Assembly: GCA_000435675.1 (NCBI GenBank)
Contig: FR895143.1
Coordinates: 52,744 to 116,743, forward strand
DNA length: 64,000 nucleotides
Reading direction: 5' to 3'
Origin: Eggerthella sp. CAG:298
Lineage (GTDB): Bacteria; Actinomycetota; Coriobacteriia; Coriobacteriales; Eggerthellaceae
Part shown: positions 8,912 through 17,956 of the stretch, piece after piece
Layout: the number at the start of each line of letters is the position of its first letter
Position numbering within the stretch: the stretch's first letter is position 1
The notes under the pieces: model-generated
Database searches by the model: none
The model's input: the letters and a program-made list of their open reading frames with translations, nothing else
Told to the model about the DNA's origin: nothing
Position numbers and translations under genes: made by a program

Positions 8912-9697
8912 ATGGCTGCAGAAGATATCCGCAGTGTGCTCGAAGAGCTTGCTGCGGGGAATACCACGGTCGATGCCGCATTGCTTGCGCTGCGCAAAGA
9001 GCCCTTCTCCGATTTGGGCTACGCCAAGGTCGACCATCATCGCGAGATGCGCCAAGGCGCTGCTGAAGTGATCTATGGTGCTTCGAAGACCTACGAACAG
9101 ATAAAGGGCATCAGCCAGTCGCTGCTTGATAATGGCCAAACCTGCATCCTTATCACGCGCGTTTCTGCTGAAAGCGCTGCGCTGCTGGCAGCAGATTTTG
9201 CGGAAGTAGGCTTTACCTATCATGAGATTCCTCAGCTTGCGATCGTGGGTACGCTGCCCAAGTCCACGGGCAACGGCACGATCGTGGTCGCGGCAGCGGG
9301 CACGAGCGATCTGGCGGTAAGCGAAGAGGCAGCGCTCACGGCTGAGGCGCTCGGCAACAAGGTGGTACGTCTCTACGATGTGGGAGTTTCCGGCATTCAC
9401 CGGCTGCTCGCGCATCTGGATGAGCTCATGGAGGCCCAGGTGGTCATTGCGGTTGCCGGCATGGAGGGCGCGCTCGCGAGCGTGATCGGCGGCATGGTGT
9501 CCTGCCCGGTGCTCGCGGTTCCCACCAGCGTGGGGTACGGAGCTTCCTTCGGCGGCGTTGCCGCACTGCTCGCGATGCTGAACTCCTGTGCGAGTGGGGT
9601 GAGCGTGGTGAACATCGACAACGGTTTCGGTGCTGGATTCCAAGCGCACCTCATCAACCACTTGCAGGCAAAAAAACCAGACAAGTCCGAACACTAA
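8912..9697 (+). CDS. larB: Nickel-pincer cofactor biosynthesis protein LarB
   Basis: 261 residues, the normal family length. It has the N-terminal segment VLEELAAGNTTVDAALLAL and the conserved FSDLGYAKVDHHREMRQG. The C-terminal half is PurE-like: CPVLAVPTSVGYGASFGGVA, then NIDNGFGAGFQAHLIN. LarB carboxylates and hydrolyses nicotinic acid adenine dinucleotide, the first step of the nickel-pincer nucleotide cofactor used by LarA-type racemases and epimerases. ATG 8912 follows AAAGGAGAGGG; upstream in-frame starts lack such a site. It sits between larE and a short larC, so pathway membership is well supported even though larA is not in the window. Confidence 0.93.
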   Translation: MAAEDIRSVLEELAAGNTTVDAALLALRKEPFSDLGYAKVDHHREMRQGAAEVIYGASKTYEQIKGISQSLLDNGQTCILITRVSAESAALLAADFAEVGFTYHEIPQLAIVGTLPKSTGNGTIVVAAAGTSDLAVSEEAALTAEALGNKVVRLYDVGVSGIHRLLAHLDELMEAQVVIAVAGMEGALASVIGGMVSCPVLAVPTSVGYGASFGGVAALLAMLNSCASGVSVVNIDNGFGAGFQAHLINHLQAKKPDKSEH

Positions 9698-9790
9698 AAG
9701 GCGCACGACCATACGATCACACGACCGCGACCGACAGCTTTTGACCCAGCAAACCACTCAAGCATATCCAGCGGAAAGAAGCGAACGCAT

Positions 9791-10339
9791 ATGGAACTTC
9801 ATCTCGATCTTACGAAAAGCGCAACGCGCGCAACCCTGCTCGATGAACTGCTCGCGCTCATGAGTCCTGAGCAGCGCACGCGTTACGATTACATCCTGAA
9901 TCACACGACCATTCCCGATAAGCATCATCATTCGATCGGCGAGGTCAACGCTTCGATCGATGCGATGACCATCGACGACGCGCTCAAAGAGAACGTGCGC
10001 GGCGTCTATGCCATCCTCGCGCAGGCAGAGGCCAAGGTGCATGGCTGCCCCGTTGAAGAGACGCACTTCCATGAAGTGGGCAACGCTGCAGGCATTCGGA
10101 ATGCGCTCGCTATCTGCACGGCATTCTACGTGCTGGACCCCACACGCATCACTGCAACGCCCGTGCAAACAGGGCAAGGTACGGTGCAGTGCGCGCACGG
10201 GCTCATGGATATTCCTGCGCCTGCAACGGCGGCTATCCTCGAGGGCATCCCGCGCGCAACACCAGTGTTCGAAGGCGAGTTGTGCACGCCCACCTCGGCA
10301 GCGCTGATCAAGTACTATGTGCAGGAGTTCGTGGCGTAA
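9791..10339 (+). CDS. larC: LarC-like nickel insertion protein, single-domain/short form
   Basis: 182 residues, whereas complete LarC is about 400. It contains the central LarC motifs: EAEAKVHGCPVEETHFHEVG (about 76-95), the AHGLMDIPAPATAAIL stretch and the GELCTPTSAALIKYY segment. The usual N-terminal FSGISGDM-type motif and the whole C-terminal (LarC2) domain are absent. LarC is the CTP-dependent nickel cyclometallase that completes the cofactor; whether this truncated version works is unknown. A GGAAAGAAG site precedes the ATG. The stop is immediately followed by the GTG of the kinase gene, so the two are translationally coupled. Confidence 0.8.
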   Translation: MELHLDLTKSATRATLLDELLALMSPEQRTRYDYILNHTTIPDKHHHSIGEVNASIDAMTIDDALKENVRGVYAILAQAEAKVHGCPVEETHFHEVGNAAGIRNALAICTAFYVLDPTRITATPVQTGQGTVQCAHGLMDIPAPATAAILEGIPRATPVFEGELCTPTSAALIKYYVQEFVA

Positions 10340-12316
10340 GTGCTGATCCTCGATCGATATCAACCAACCTATGAAGCCGGCTCGGGTGGATTCGCCACGG
10401 TCGTAGTGGCGTGGGATACGCGCCTCGATCGTGAGGTGGCCATCAAGTGCCTGCCGCTCGAAGATGCAGCAACGCGCACGCTTTCGGTCGAGCAGATCAA
10501 CGCAGGGCTTGGCAAGTTGCAAAACCCGTATGCCAACGATGAATCGGTCAGCATCATGCTCGATTCCGATTTCGCCCAGCAAAGTTCGATCCCTGGCCTT
10601 GAAGAGGCGCGCACGGCAGCGCTTCTGAACGACCCCAACATCGCTTCGATCTACGACTTCGAGATCCAAGGCAATATGGCCTACATCATCATGGAGCTCG
10701 TTGATGGCATCTCTCTCACCGACCTCATGAAATACTTCCCGGAAACGCTCGATGCGGACATGGTGGCGGCCGTGTTCAAGGCGGTTTCGCACGCGATCGA
10801 GGTCGCACACAAGAATCATGTGCTGCACTTGGATGTGAAACCCGATAACGTGCTCATCAACACGCAGGGGCAGGTCAAGGTGGTCGATTTTGGCCTCGCA
10901 CGCCTGGCTGATGGCTTCGGCTTCGGCGTGGCCACGGGCGGTACGATCGGCTACATGCCTCCTGAGCAGATGGAGCGTGAAGAACTCGACGAACGCTGCG
11001 ACCAATGGGCGCTCGCGAGCCTCACCTATGAGATGCTCGCGCGTGGCGAAAATCCCTTCCGTGCTTCTTCGATCGATGAAGCGCTCAATAAGATCTACGA
11101 TGCCGAGATCGTGATCCCTTCGTTGCTCATGGAGGGCATTGGCGAAGACCTGGACGATGCGATCTTCCGCGCACTCGATCCCGACAAAGAGGGACGCTAT
11201 CCTTCGGTTCATTCGTTTGCGCGTGATGCGAAGCCGGCCCTCGGCAATCCCAAGCAGGGCGTGAAGAAGCTCGGTGCCATCGTGAGCGAAGCGATCGGCG
11301 CGAACACGGATGATGCTCCTTTCACGGAGGATCTCGATGAAGAAGAGCACGCGCTTGAAAACGAGGAAGAGCAGGCAGCCTACCCGCTCAATGGGCGCTG
11401 GGCTCGTCACAAGGAAAAGCAGGCCGCGCGCCAGGCGGCGAAGCAGTCGCGCACGGCACCAGCGTTCTTCGCAGCAGACGATGCGTACGACGAAGGCTTC
11501 AGCGAAGGCACCCCTATCAAAAGCCGCTATTCTCTCGTGTTGCGCATCTTGGCGCTCTTGGGATGCGTGCTCATCAGCTCGGTCGCCTTTTCCAATTTCA
11601 GCTTGTTGCCCGGGTGGGAATCGCCTGCACTGTGGGGTGCGCTTCTGATCGTGGCGGTTGCGGCCTTCGCGATCCCGCATCTGGGGGCGCTCATCGCATT
11701 CGCGCTTTTGGGGTTCGCGCTCGTGAACAATAACGCGATTCTCGTGGGCAGCCTCGTGGTAGTGGCTACCTTCATATGGTGGTTCTTCATCGGACGCAAT
11801 GGAAGCCCTCAGGCAGATGCGATCCTGCTCTCCACCTGCGCTTCCTCTATCAGCTTGGGTTCGCTCGCACCGTTCATCTGCGGCTATTTCTTACGGCCAG
11901 CTCAGGCGTTTCTCTCGGCGCTCTTTGCGGCATTCCTTTCACTCGTGCTTGCAGGGCTGGGTTCGGTTTCCATCACCTCGTGGGACATCTTCCAATTCGG
12001 TACCATCCACATGTGGACCGAAGTGAACAACAACATCCTCACCACCATGCAAAGCCCCATGACGTGGGCGATCATCGCCTCGTGGCTCGTGAGCGCTCCG
12101 CTTGCCTCGCTGTTCTTCTCGCGCGGCACTACTGGCTCGAGCCTTATCGGCGTAGCGTGCGCCACGGCTATCGTTTGCGTGCTCCCGGCACTTGTCTCGA
12201 ACTTCCTGCTTTCCCACGCGCCAGACCCCATTTATCTCCTGCTTGCGATCGCATCTGGCCTCATCATGGCAGCTCTTGCGGTCCTTTTCCCTCCACGCCA
12301 CGAGCGCGGGCGATAG
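10340..12316 (+). CDS. Membrane-bound serine/threonine protein kinase
   Basis: 658 residues. The N-terminal Hanks-type kinase domain (about 1-300) has the glycine loop GSGGFATVV, Lys36 in VAIK, the catalytic loop HLDVKPDN (Asp165), DFG at about 183-185 and PPEQM for the APE region, so catalysis looks intact. A charged linker (about 325-395) leads to a C-terminal membrane region with about nine hydrophobic helices (395-650) and no PASTA or other recognisable sensor domain. The GTG start abuts the larC stop. Substrates are unknown; the operon position suggests only co-expression with lar genes. Confidence 0.9.
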   Translation: MLILDRYQPTYEAGSGGFATVVVAWDTRLDREVAIKCLPLEDAATRTLSVEQINAGLGKLQNPYANDESVSIMLDSDFAQQSSIPGLEEARTAALLNDPNIASIYDFEIQGNMAYIIMELVDGISLTDLMKYFPETLDADMVAAVFKAVSHAIEVAHKNHVLHLDVKPDNVLINTQGQVKVVDFGLARLADGFGFGVATGGTIGYMPPEQMEREELDERCDQWALASLTYEMLARGENPFRASSIDEALNKIYDAEIVIPSLLMEGIGEDLDDAIFRALDPDKEGRYPSVHSFARDAKPALGNPKQGVKKLGAIVSEAIGANTDDAPFTEDLDEEEHALENEEEQAAYPLNGRWARHKEKQAARQAAKQSRTAPAFFAADDAYDEGFSEGTPIKSRYSLVLRILALLGCVLISSVAFSNFSLLPGWESPALWGALLIVAVAAFAIPHLGALIAFALLGFALVNNNAILVGSLVVVATFIWWFFIGRNGSPQADAILLSTCASSISLGSLAPFICGYFLRPAQAFLSALFAAFLSLVLAGLGSVSITSWDIFQFGTIHMWTEVNNNILTTMQSPMTWAIIASWLVSAPLASLFFSRGTTGSSLIGVACATAIVCVLPALVSNFLLSHAPDPIYLLLAIASGLIMAALAVLFPPRHERGR

Positions 12317-12502
12317 GATACGCACCCCGGCAAAACGCGCCTATGCACAGCGCGACCAGCAACGCCGGGCACTTCGTTTACTCATACTCCCTCACGCAGC
12401 TTTACACATCTAAGTATGTGTATCTGTTATTGCCCTGTATCCTTTTGCGCACGCTCGAGTCGATATAATAGGAGCAAACAGATTGCACCGAGAGGAGTTT
12501 CT

Positions 12503-13411
12503 ATGCGTATTGATATGTCGAACGGAGCCATCGAAACGATCCCGAATGAAAAGGTGCTTGCCTCGATCGGCGATCACATCGATAACCCCATTCCCGATCC
12601 ACCCACGCCTAAGCTGGCTGCAACGGTCATGCTTGTGCGTGATTCCAAGCCTGGTCAAACGAAATATCGCATCGAAGATGGCGTTTTCCCGCCCGATTTT
12701 CCGAACGATCAGAACGTCGAAGTGTTCATGCTGCGTCGCGTGAAGACGATGGACTTCGTGCCCGACGCGGTGGTGTTTCCCGGCGGTCGCGTGGATGAAC
12801 GCGACTCGAACTCCGATCTGCCCTGGTGCGGTCCTAGCCCGAAGGACTGGGCCGAGCTTCTGGGCGTCTCTGAAGATGATGCACGCCGTATTGTGGTCGC
12901 GGCTGCGCGCGAAGTGTTCGAGGAGTGCGGCGTTCTGCTCGCTGGTCCCGATGCAACTTCCACGGTGACCGATCTTTCCGACCCCAGCTGGGGCGCGAAC
13001 CGTGAAGCGCTCGTTGCGCACGAGATTGCCTTCGCCGATCTGCTCGTCGAGCGCAATCTGGTTCTGCGTACCGACCTGCTTGGCTTGGTTGCGAACTTCT
13101 GCACGCCTACCTTTGAACCGAAGCGCTACGATACCTTCTTCTTCTCAGCGCTCATGCCTGAAGGTCAGCATGCCGACGATAACACCTCTGAAGCGCAGAT
13201 CGCCGATTGGGTCACCCCGTCCTATGCGGTGCGCGAGGCCGACGAGAACCGCTGGCTCATCGTTGCGCCCACGCTCTTCAACCTCACGCGCATCGCTGAA
13301 GCCTCTTCAGCTGAAGAGTTCGTTTCGAATCGTCACAAGGTGAAGAAGATCATGTTCAAGCCGCTGCGTAAAGAAGACGGCACGATCGTACTGCACGCAG
13401 ACTTGGACTAA
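12503..13411 (+). CDS. NUDIX hydrolase, NUDT19-like
   Basis: 302 residues. The NUDIX box is split: VVFPGGRVDERD at about 90-101, then about 30 residues, then AAAREVFEECGVLL (about 132-145). An insertion inside the box is a feature of the NUDT19/RP2p group, which hydrolyses CoA and acyl-CoA esters; that activity is inference. ATG 12503 follows AGAGGAG; frames further upstream lack a ribosome site. TATAAT at 12464-12469 is a possible -10 with no convincing -35. The following MBL-fold gene starts 46 bases downstream, suggesting an operon. Confidence 0.83.
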   Translation: MRIDMSNGAIETIPNEKVLASIGDHIDNPIPDPPTPKLAATVMLVRDSKPGQTKYRIEDGVFPPDFPNDQNVEVFMLRRVKTMDFVPDAVVFPGGRVDERDSNSDLPWCGPSPKDWAELLGVSEDDARRIVVAAAREVFEECGVLLAGPDATSTVTDLSDPSWGANREALVAHEIAFADLLVERNLVLRTDLLGLVANFCTPTFEPKRYDTFFFSALMPEGQHADDNTSEAQIADWVTPSYAVREADENRWLIVAPTLFNLTRIAEASSAEEFVSNRHKVKKIMFKPLRKEDGTIVLHADLD

Positions 13412-13457
13412 GAGCATCAGGGGAGTCTGTTTGGCTTTCATTCGAAAAGGAGTTCAT

Positions 13458-14249
13458 ATGGGGTTCATCATCGACGAAACGCCCTATGCGGGCGGTAAGG
13501 AAAGCGAGCGCGTGTTCTGCGTGCGCGCCAACAACCCTTCACCCATGACCTATACGGGCACTAATACGTGGGTGCTTGCCGAAGCCGCTTCGCCCGAATG
13601 CATCGTGATCGATCCTGCTCCTGCGGGAGAGCATGTCCAGAAGGTGCTCAATGCCTGCATCGACCAAGGGCTGCGCGTGGGTGCAGTCGTGTGCACGCAC
13701 ATGCATGCCGATCATACGGAAGGCGCTGAAGAGCTTGCGGATATTTCAGGCGCACGCGTGTATGCGCCCTTCGATGGCACGTTGCTTCCTGGTGAATTTT
13801 GTCCGATCGAAAACGGTCCGGTGCTGCGCGTGGTGCCGCTGCCAGGACACTCGAGCGACTCGGTCGGACTCGTGTATCCTGCGGATCACTCGATGTTCAC
13901 GGGTGATGTGGCCTTCAAACATGGCCCCACGGTGGTCTATTATCCCGATGGCAATTTGGGCGACTATATGGCTTCGCTCGATGTGCTCGAGCGCATCGTG
14001 AAAGAAGAGGGGATTCGCGTATTCTATCCAGGGCACGGCTATCCCATCACCGATCCGCTGCAAGCCATCGAAGCCACGCGCCAACACCGGCTCGAACGCT
14101 TGCAGCAGATCAAGGACGCGCTTGCCGCTGGCGTTGCGCGCGATGCTGATGCTCTGGTGGACGCGGTGTATGTCGATATCGATCCAGCACTGCGCGAAGC
14201 GGCGCTCCGCAGCGTCCAAGCCCAACTCGTCTACTTGGACGAACAGTAA
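13458..14249 (+). CDS. Metallo-beta-lactamase-fold hydrolase (LACTB2/glyoxalase II-like)
   Basis: 263 residues. All metal-binding signatures are visible: THMHADHTEG (HxHxDH), the GHSSDSVG histidine, the GDVAFKHG aspartate and the YPGHG histidine. A C-terminal helical segment (QAIEATRQHRLERLQQIKDA) resembles the LACTB2 group, whose members act as RNases or thioester hydrolases. ATG 13458 follows AAAAGGAG. It follows the NUDIX gene closely and ends before a bidirectional terminator. Confidence 0.88.
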   Translation: MGFIIDETPYAGGKESERVFCVRANNPSPMTYTGTNTWVLAEAASPECIVIDPAPAGEHVQKVLNACIDQGLRVGAVVCTHMHADHTEGAEELADISGARVYAPFDGTLLPGEFCPIENGPVLRVVPLPGHSSDSVGLVYPADHSMFTGDVAFKHGPTVVYYPDGNLGDYMASLDVLERIVKEEGIRVFYPGHGYPITDPLQAIEATRQHRLERLQQIKDALAAGVARDADALVDAVYVDIDPALREAALRSVQAQLVYLDEQ

Positions 14250-14273
14250 AACCCTATCGCACCATCTTAGGCT

Positions 14274-14544
14274 TCGCAGGGCGAACAGGAACGAAGGCAA
14301 CTCAGTTTACCTGCGTCTTTGATGAATGAAGATGCCAATAGGGTAGAGGTATTCCAGAGTTCTCTGCGCTACTATATTGAATAGTACAAAGCATCGCAGG
14401 AGCGAACGCACGAAAAAAGGACTGCAGCAAATACTGCAGTCCTTTTTGAGTAGCAAAGCGGGAATCTCTGAATGCCTCTACGCTGTTGGCATCTTTTGCT
14501 GCAACAAGGGAAGCGTTTTGCTTATGCTCCTGTTCGCCCTGCGA
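14274..14544. repeat. 17-bp inverted repeat bracketing the convergent intergenic region
   Basis: TCGCAGGGCGAACAGGA occurs at 14274-14290 and, inverted and perfect, at 14528-14544, just outside the stop of the CoA-transferase gene. A partial copy, GCATCGCAGGAGCGAAC, is near 14391. The 298-base region between the two convergent genes holds only these repeats and one terminator; I see no gene in it. Confidence 0.6.
14413..14447. terminator. Bidirectional Rho-independent terminator
   Basis: The long stem AAAAAGGACTGCAG / CTGCAGTCCTTTTT with a 6-base loop has A and T tracts on both sides. It lies between the MBL-fold gene (plus) and the CoA-transferase gene (minus), serving both. Confidence 0.92.
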
Positions 14545-14547
14545 TGC

Positions 14548-15855
14548 TTAGTACAAATACCCGAGCTTCTTCGCCTCATGCGTGAGCTCATCGCGGAAAT
14601 CGGGATGAGCGATGCTGATCAAGCGGCGGCAACGCTCAGGAATGTCGCAGTACATCAAGTTCACGCAGCCATATTCAGTCACGAAATACTGAACATCGGT
14701 ACGCAGCGAAGTGACCACACTGCCAGCCATGAGCGTAGGAGCGATCTTTGAGACCACGCCGTTCTTCGTCTTCGTGGTGGAGGTCATGGCGATGATGGCT
14801 TTGCCGTTCTTCGCGAGCGTCGCGCCACGGATGAAGTCGACCTGTCCGCCGGTGCCGGAATACTGGCGCGTTCCGATGCTCTCAGCGCAAACCTGGCCGG
14901 TCAGATCGACCGAAACAGCAGAATTCACGGAAACCATGTTGTCATTCAAGCGGATGAAATCGGGGTTATTCACGTGGGAATAGGGCGTGAAGAACATGCC
15001 CGGGTTGTGATCGATGAAGTCGTAGAGGTACTGCTGGCCAGAGGCGAAGCCCGCAACGGAAACGCCGGGCAGGTAGTTCTTGCGGCTGTTGTCGATAACG
15101 CCGAGCTCCTGCAGCTCTGCCATGGCATCGTTGAACATCTCGGAATGCACGCCCAAATGCTTGCGCGCCTTCAGGCCTTCAGCGATGGCATTTGCGATCG
15201 AGCCGAATCCGAGCTGAATGCACGAGCCATCTTCGATGAGCTCGCAGACGATATCGCCCACGATCTTCTCTTCAGGCTTTGGCTCTGCGATCGGCATCTG
15301 CGTCATGGGCTGATCGATCTCAACGAAGGCATCGATCTGTGAAACATGCAGGTTACGCTCAAGGCCATTCACCCACGGCACGCTCGGGTTGATCTGCGCG
15401 ATAACGTGCTTTGCCGTGCGAATGCCTTCGGGGCGACAACCAACGTGGCCGATATTGCAGTAGCCATGCTTGTCGGGAGGCGTCATAGCGATGAACGCTA
15501 CATCGATCCCGTCATTTTCAACAAGGTTCTTCGTACGATGAAGGTGTAGGGGCACATAGGCAGTGTGACCAGCAGAAATGCCGTTGCGCTCGTTGCCGCC
15601 GGTGAAATAGTTGTGGTAATGGAATTCGTCGAAGCCAACGGTCAATTCATCGAGGTGCAAATCCTCGCTTGTGATGCCGCCATACATCGAGATGCCATGC
15701 AACGCCCCGTCCTGAATGCGCTTGAGCATCGGGCGGATAAGGCCACCGGCTACTTCGAAGGTTCCTACGAAAACGGACGTGCCATCGCCTACGAAGCGAT
15801 CAAGCATCGTCTCAACATCCATACTGCGATCCTTATAGATCTGCTGCCACTCCAT
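14548..15855 (-). CDS. Acetyl-CoA hydrolase/transferase family CoA-transferase
   Basis: 435 residues, typical for 4-hydroxybutyrate or butyryl-CoA:acetate CoA-transferases. Visible are the N-terminal signature VGDGTSVFVG, the AQINPSVPWVNG-like loop and the C-terminal half with SVDLTGQVCAESIG, whose Glu is the family's catalytic thioester-forming residue, then RQYSGTGGQVDFIRGA, the CoA-binding glycine motif. It moves CoA between short-chain acids; exact acids are not readable. ATG 15855 follows AAGGGGG; the upstream ATG (15900) lacks a site. It is divergent from an acyl-CoA ligase, a plausible partner in activating the same acid. Confidence 0.9.
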   Translation of the reverse strand: MEWQQIYKDRSMDVETMLDRFVGDGTSVFVGTFEVAGGLIRPMLKRIQDGALHGISMYGGITSEDLHLDELTVGFDEFHYHNYFTGGNERNGISAGHTAYVPLHLHRTKNLVENDGIDVAFIAMTPPDKHGYCNIGHVGCRPEGIRTAKHVIAQINPSVPWVNGLERNLHVSQIDAFVEIDQPMTQMPIAEPKPEEKIVGDIVCELIEDGSCIQLGFGSIANAIAEGLKARKHLGVHSEMFNDAMAELQELGVIDNSRKNYLPGVSVAGFASGQQYLYDFIDHNPGMFFTPYSHVNNPDFIRLNDNMVSVNSAVSVDLTGQVCAESIGTRQYSGTGGQVDFIRGATLAKNGKAIIAMTSTTKTKNGVVSKIAPTLMAGSVVTSLRTDVQYFVTEYGCVNLMYCDIPERCRRLISIAHPDFRDELTHEAKKLGYLY

Positions 15856-15975
15856 ATAAGCCCCCTTGGGTTCAAAAAACATGTTCACATAAGCATACAA
15901 CCTCTTATGCGCCGCGGTGCAGAGCGATTTATCGTAAATGAAAATAGGTTAGTGCGGATTTGGATTGGTTTTGTG

Positions 15976-16033
15976 TTGATGGGGGCTTACATTACAGGTA
16001 AAATTTTGCCCAGTGTTCTCAAGAACACGTTCT
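15976..16033 (+). promoter_or_regulatory. Promoter with a three-half-site operator upstream of the ligase gene
   Basis: TTGATG (15976-15981) and TAAAAT (15999-16004) are 17 bases apart, a good sigma-70 promoter for the ligase gene. Just downstream of the expected start lie overlapping palindromes: GTGTTCT-CA-AGAACAC (16013-16028) and AGAAC-AC-GTTCT (16022-16033), that is three alternating half-sites. A repressor binding here would block transcription. The factor is unknown. Confidence 0.6.
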
Positions 16034-16059
16034 AACCTCATAAAAAAGGAAGAGGGACT

Positions 16060-17700
16060 ATGATTACCGATCTTAAGATCAACGAAGAGAACAAAAAGCG
16101 CTATTACGAGCAAGGTTATTGGACTGAAAAGACGGTCAACGATATTTGGAACGATCGTGTTGCGGCTCACCCCGATCGTGAATATATCTCCGACGACATG
16201 GGTGTGCGCCTTACCTACGCCGAAATCGACGATAAGGCTGCGCGTCTTGCTTCATGGCTGCGTGAACAGGGCATCCAGAACGGTGATGTGGTCACCTTCC
16301 AGATGCCGCCGTGGTCTGAATTCGCTATTCTCTACGTTGCTTGCCTGAAGGTCGGCGCGGTCATCCATCCGCTCGCGGTCACCTTCAACGGCGAAGACCT
16401 CGTCTACGCCATGAACCTTGTTGAATCCAAGGCGTTCATTGCTCCCACCTTCCATCACAAGACCAATTTCGAAGATCAGATCTTCTCCGTGGTCGAGCGC
16501 ATTCCTTCTCTTCCGATCAATGCGATCGCCGTTCACGACAAAACGGTCGATGCAAAATCTGCCACCACGCTCAAAGAGATCTTCGAGAAATACGAACCCT
16601 ATACGGGCGAAGCAGGCAGCAAGTCCGATGAAGTGGTGCTCATCCTTTCCACTTCCGGTACCACCGGTCGTCCGAAGGCGGTGCTCATCACGCACAACGC
16701 GCTGCTCTTCTCCGAGCGCGCATTCTCGACGGGCCTCGGCCTTACGAAAGACGATGTCATGTTCATGCCGGCTCCGCTCAATCATGCAACGGGCTTCAAT
16801 CATGGCCTCATCACGCCGCTGCTGCTCGGCGGTCGTGTCGTAGTCGCGCATCACTTCAACCCCGAAGAGGCGATCAACCAGATGAACCGCGAAGGCGTTA
16901 CCTGGTCGATGGGCGCTACGCCGTTCATCTACGACATGCTGAACACAGCGGATTCAACTGATCTCGATTTCGAATCGCTCAAGCTCTACATTTGCGGTGG
17001 CGCTCCCGTTCCGGGCTCCATGGTCGAGCGCGCTGCGTCTCATGATGTGGTCCTCTGCGAATGCTATGGTTCCACCGAAAGTTGTCCGCACCTCTTCGTT
17101 CCGCCTGCGAAGGCGCTCGAATGGGATGGTGCTTGGTCTGGTGTTGCTCCTGAGGGCATCGAGGTCAAGGTTGTCGATGAGTTCGGCAACGAAGTTCCTC
17201 ACGGCGAACAGGGCGAAGAACTTTCGCGTGGTCCGCACATGTTCGCAGGGTATCTGAAGAACCCTGAAGCAACGGCTTCGGAGCTTTCCGACGACGGCTG
17301 GTTCTCTTCAGGCGACCTTTGCTATATGGATGATGAACACCGCATCCGCATCAATGGTCGCAAGAAGGAGATCCTCATTCGTGGCGGCATCAACATCTCT
17401 GCCAACGAAGTCGACGAGAACCTCATGGGTTGTCCGGGCGTTGGCGATCATGCCACCATCGGTTTGCCCGACGATCGCTTGGGCGAGCGCATCTGCACCT
17501 TCATCGTGCTCGAAGATCCGCATGCAGAGCGCCCCACGCTCGATTCCATCGCTGATTACCTTACCGCGAAGGGCATCGCGAAGCGTCTGTGGCCAGAGCA
17601 CATCGAGTTCATCGATGAGATTCCTCATACGGAAAGCGGCAAGGTGAAGCGTCACCAGCTCGCCGACGAACTGGACAAGCGCCTCAAAGCCGCAAAGTAG
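16060..17700 (+). CDS. AMP-dependent acyl-CoA synthetase (cyclohexanecarboxylate/medium-chain acyl-CoA ligase-like)
   Basis: 546 residues of the ANL adenylating family. The phosphate loop STSGTTGRPKA is at about 195-205. The ECYGSTESCPH motif, GDLCYMDDEHRIRINGRKKE (hinge and A8 loop) and the C-terminal PHTESGKVKRHQL with the catalytic lysine are complete. It activates a carboxylic acid to acyl-AMP and then acyl-CoA. Resemblance to AliA/cyclohexanecarboxylate-CoA ligases is my impression from overall motif wording and not tested. The ATG follows GGAAGAGGG. It is divergent from the CoA-transferase and ends at a strong terminator. Confidence 0.92.
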   Translation: MITDLKINEENKKRYYEQGYWTEKTVNDIWNDRVAAHPDREYISDDMGVRLTYAEIDDKAARLASWLREQGIQNGDVVTFQMPPWSEFAILYVACLKVGAVIHPLAVTFNGEDLVYAMNLVESKAFIAPTFHHKTNFEDQIFSVVERIPSLPINAIAVHDKTVDAKSATTLKEIFEKYEPYTGEAGSKSDEVVLILSTSGTTGRPKAVLITHNALLFSERAFSTGLGLTKDDVMFMPAPLNHATGFNHGLITPLLLGGRVVVAHHFNPEEAINQMNREGVTWSMGATPFIYDMLNTADSTDLDFESLKLYICGGAPVPGSMVERAASHDVVLCECYGSTESCPHLFVPPAKALEWDGAWSGVAPEGIEVKVVDEFGNEVPHGEQGEELSRGPHMFAGYLKNPEATASELSDDGWFSSGDLCYMDDEHRIRINGRKKEILIRGGINISANEVDENLMGCPGVGDHATIGLPDDRLGERICTFIVLEDPHAERPTLDSIADYLTAKGIAKRLWPEHIEFIDEIPHTESGKVKRHQLADELDKRLKAAK

Positions 17701-17728
17701 GTTTTGCGCAACAGAGCAGCTGAATGCA

Positions 17729-17760
17729 AACGGGCAGGGATTATCCCTGCCCGTTTTTAT
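17729..17760 (+). terminator. Rho-independent terminator of the ligase gene
   Basis: Perfect 12-bp stem AACGGGCAGGGA / TCCCTGCCCGTT with a 3-base loop and a T5 tract, 28 bases after the stop codon. Confidence 0.95.
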
Positions 17761-17956
17761 TGTCTAGTAACTGATTTTGCTCGATTAGCGCCGAGCGCGA
17801 GACACGAGGTTCCCCGCTTCCCTGTTCGCGAATCAGCGTGTGCTGATTCGCTCATGCGTCGCTGCTTTGCTCGGGTTTATTAAAAATGAATTAAGTCGGC
17901 AAAGAGTCACCTCGTTGCCTCACCCTCTCTGCTGATCGAGCCAGATGTTTCCGGCT

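Noticed and set aside
16022..16033. AGAAC-AC-GTTCT as a LexA box
   Set aside because: Gram-positive LexA boxes have four bases between GAAC and GTTC; here there are two.
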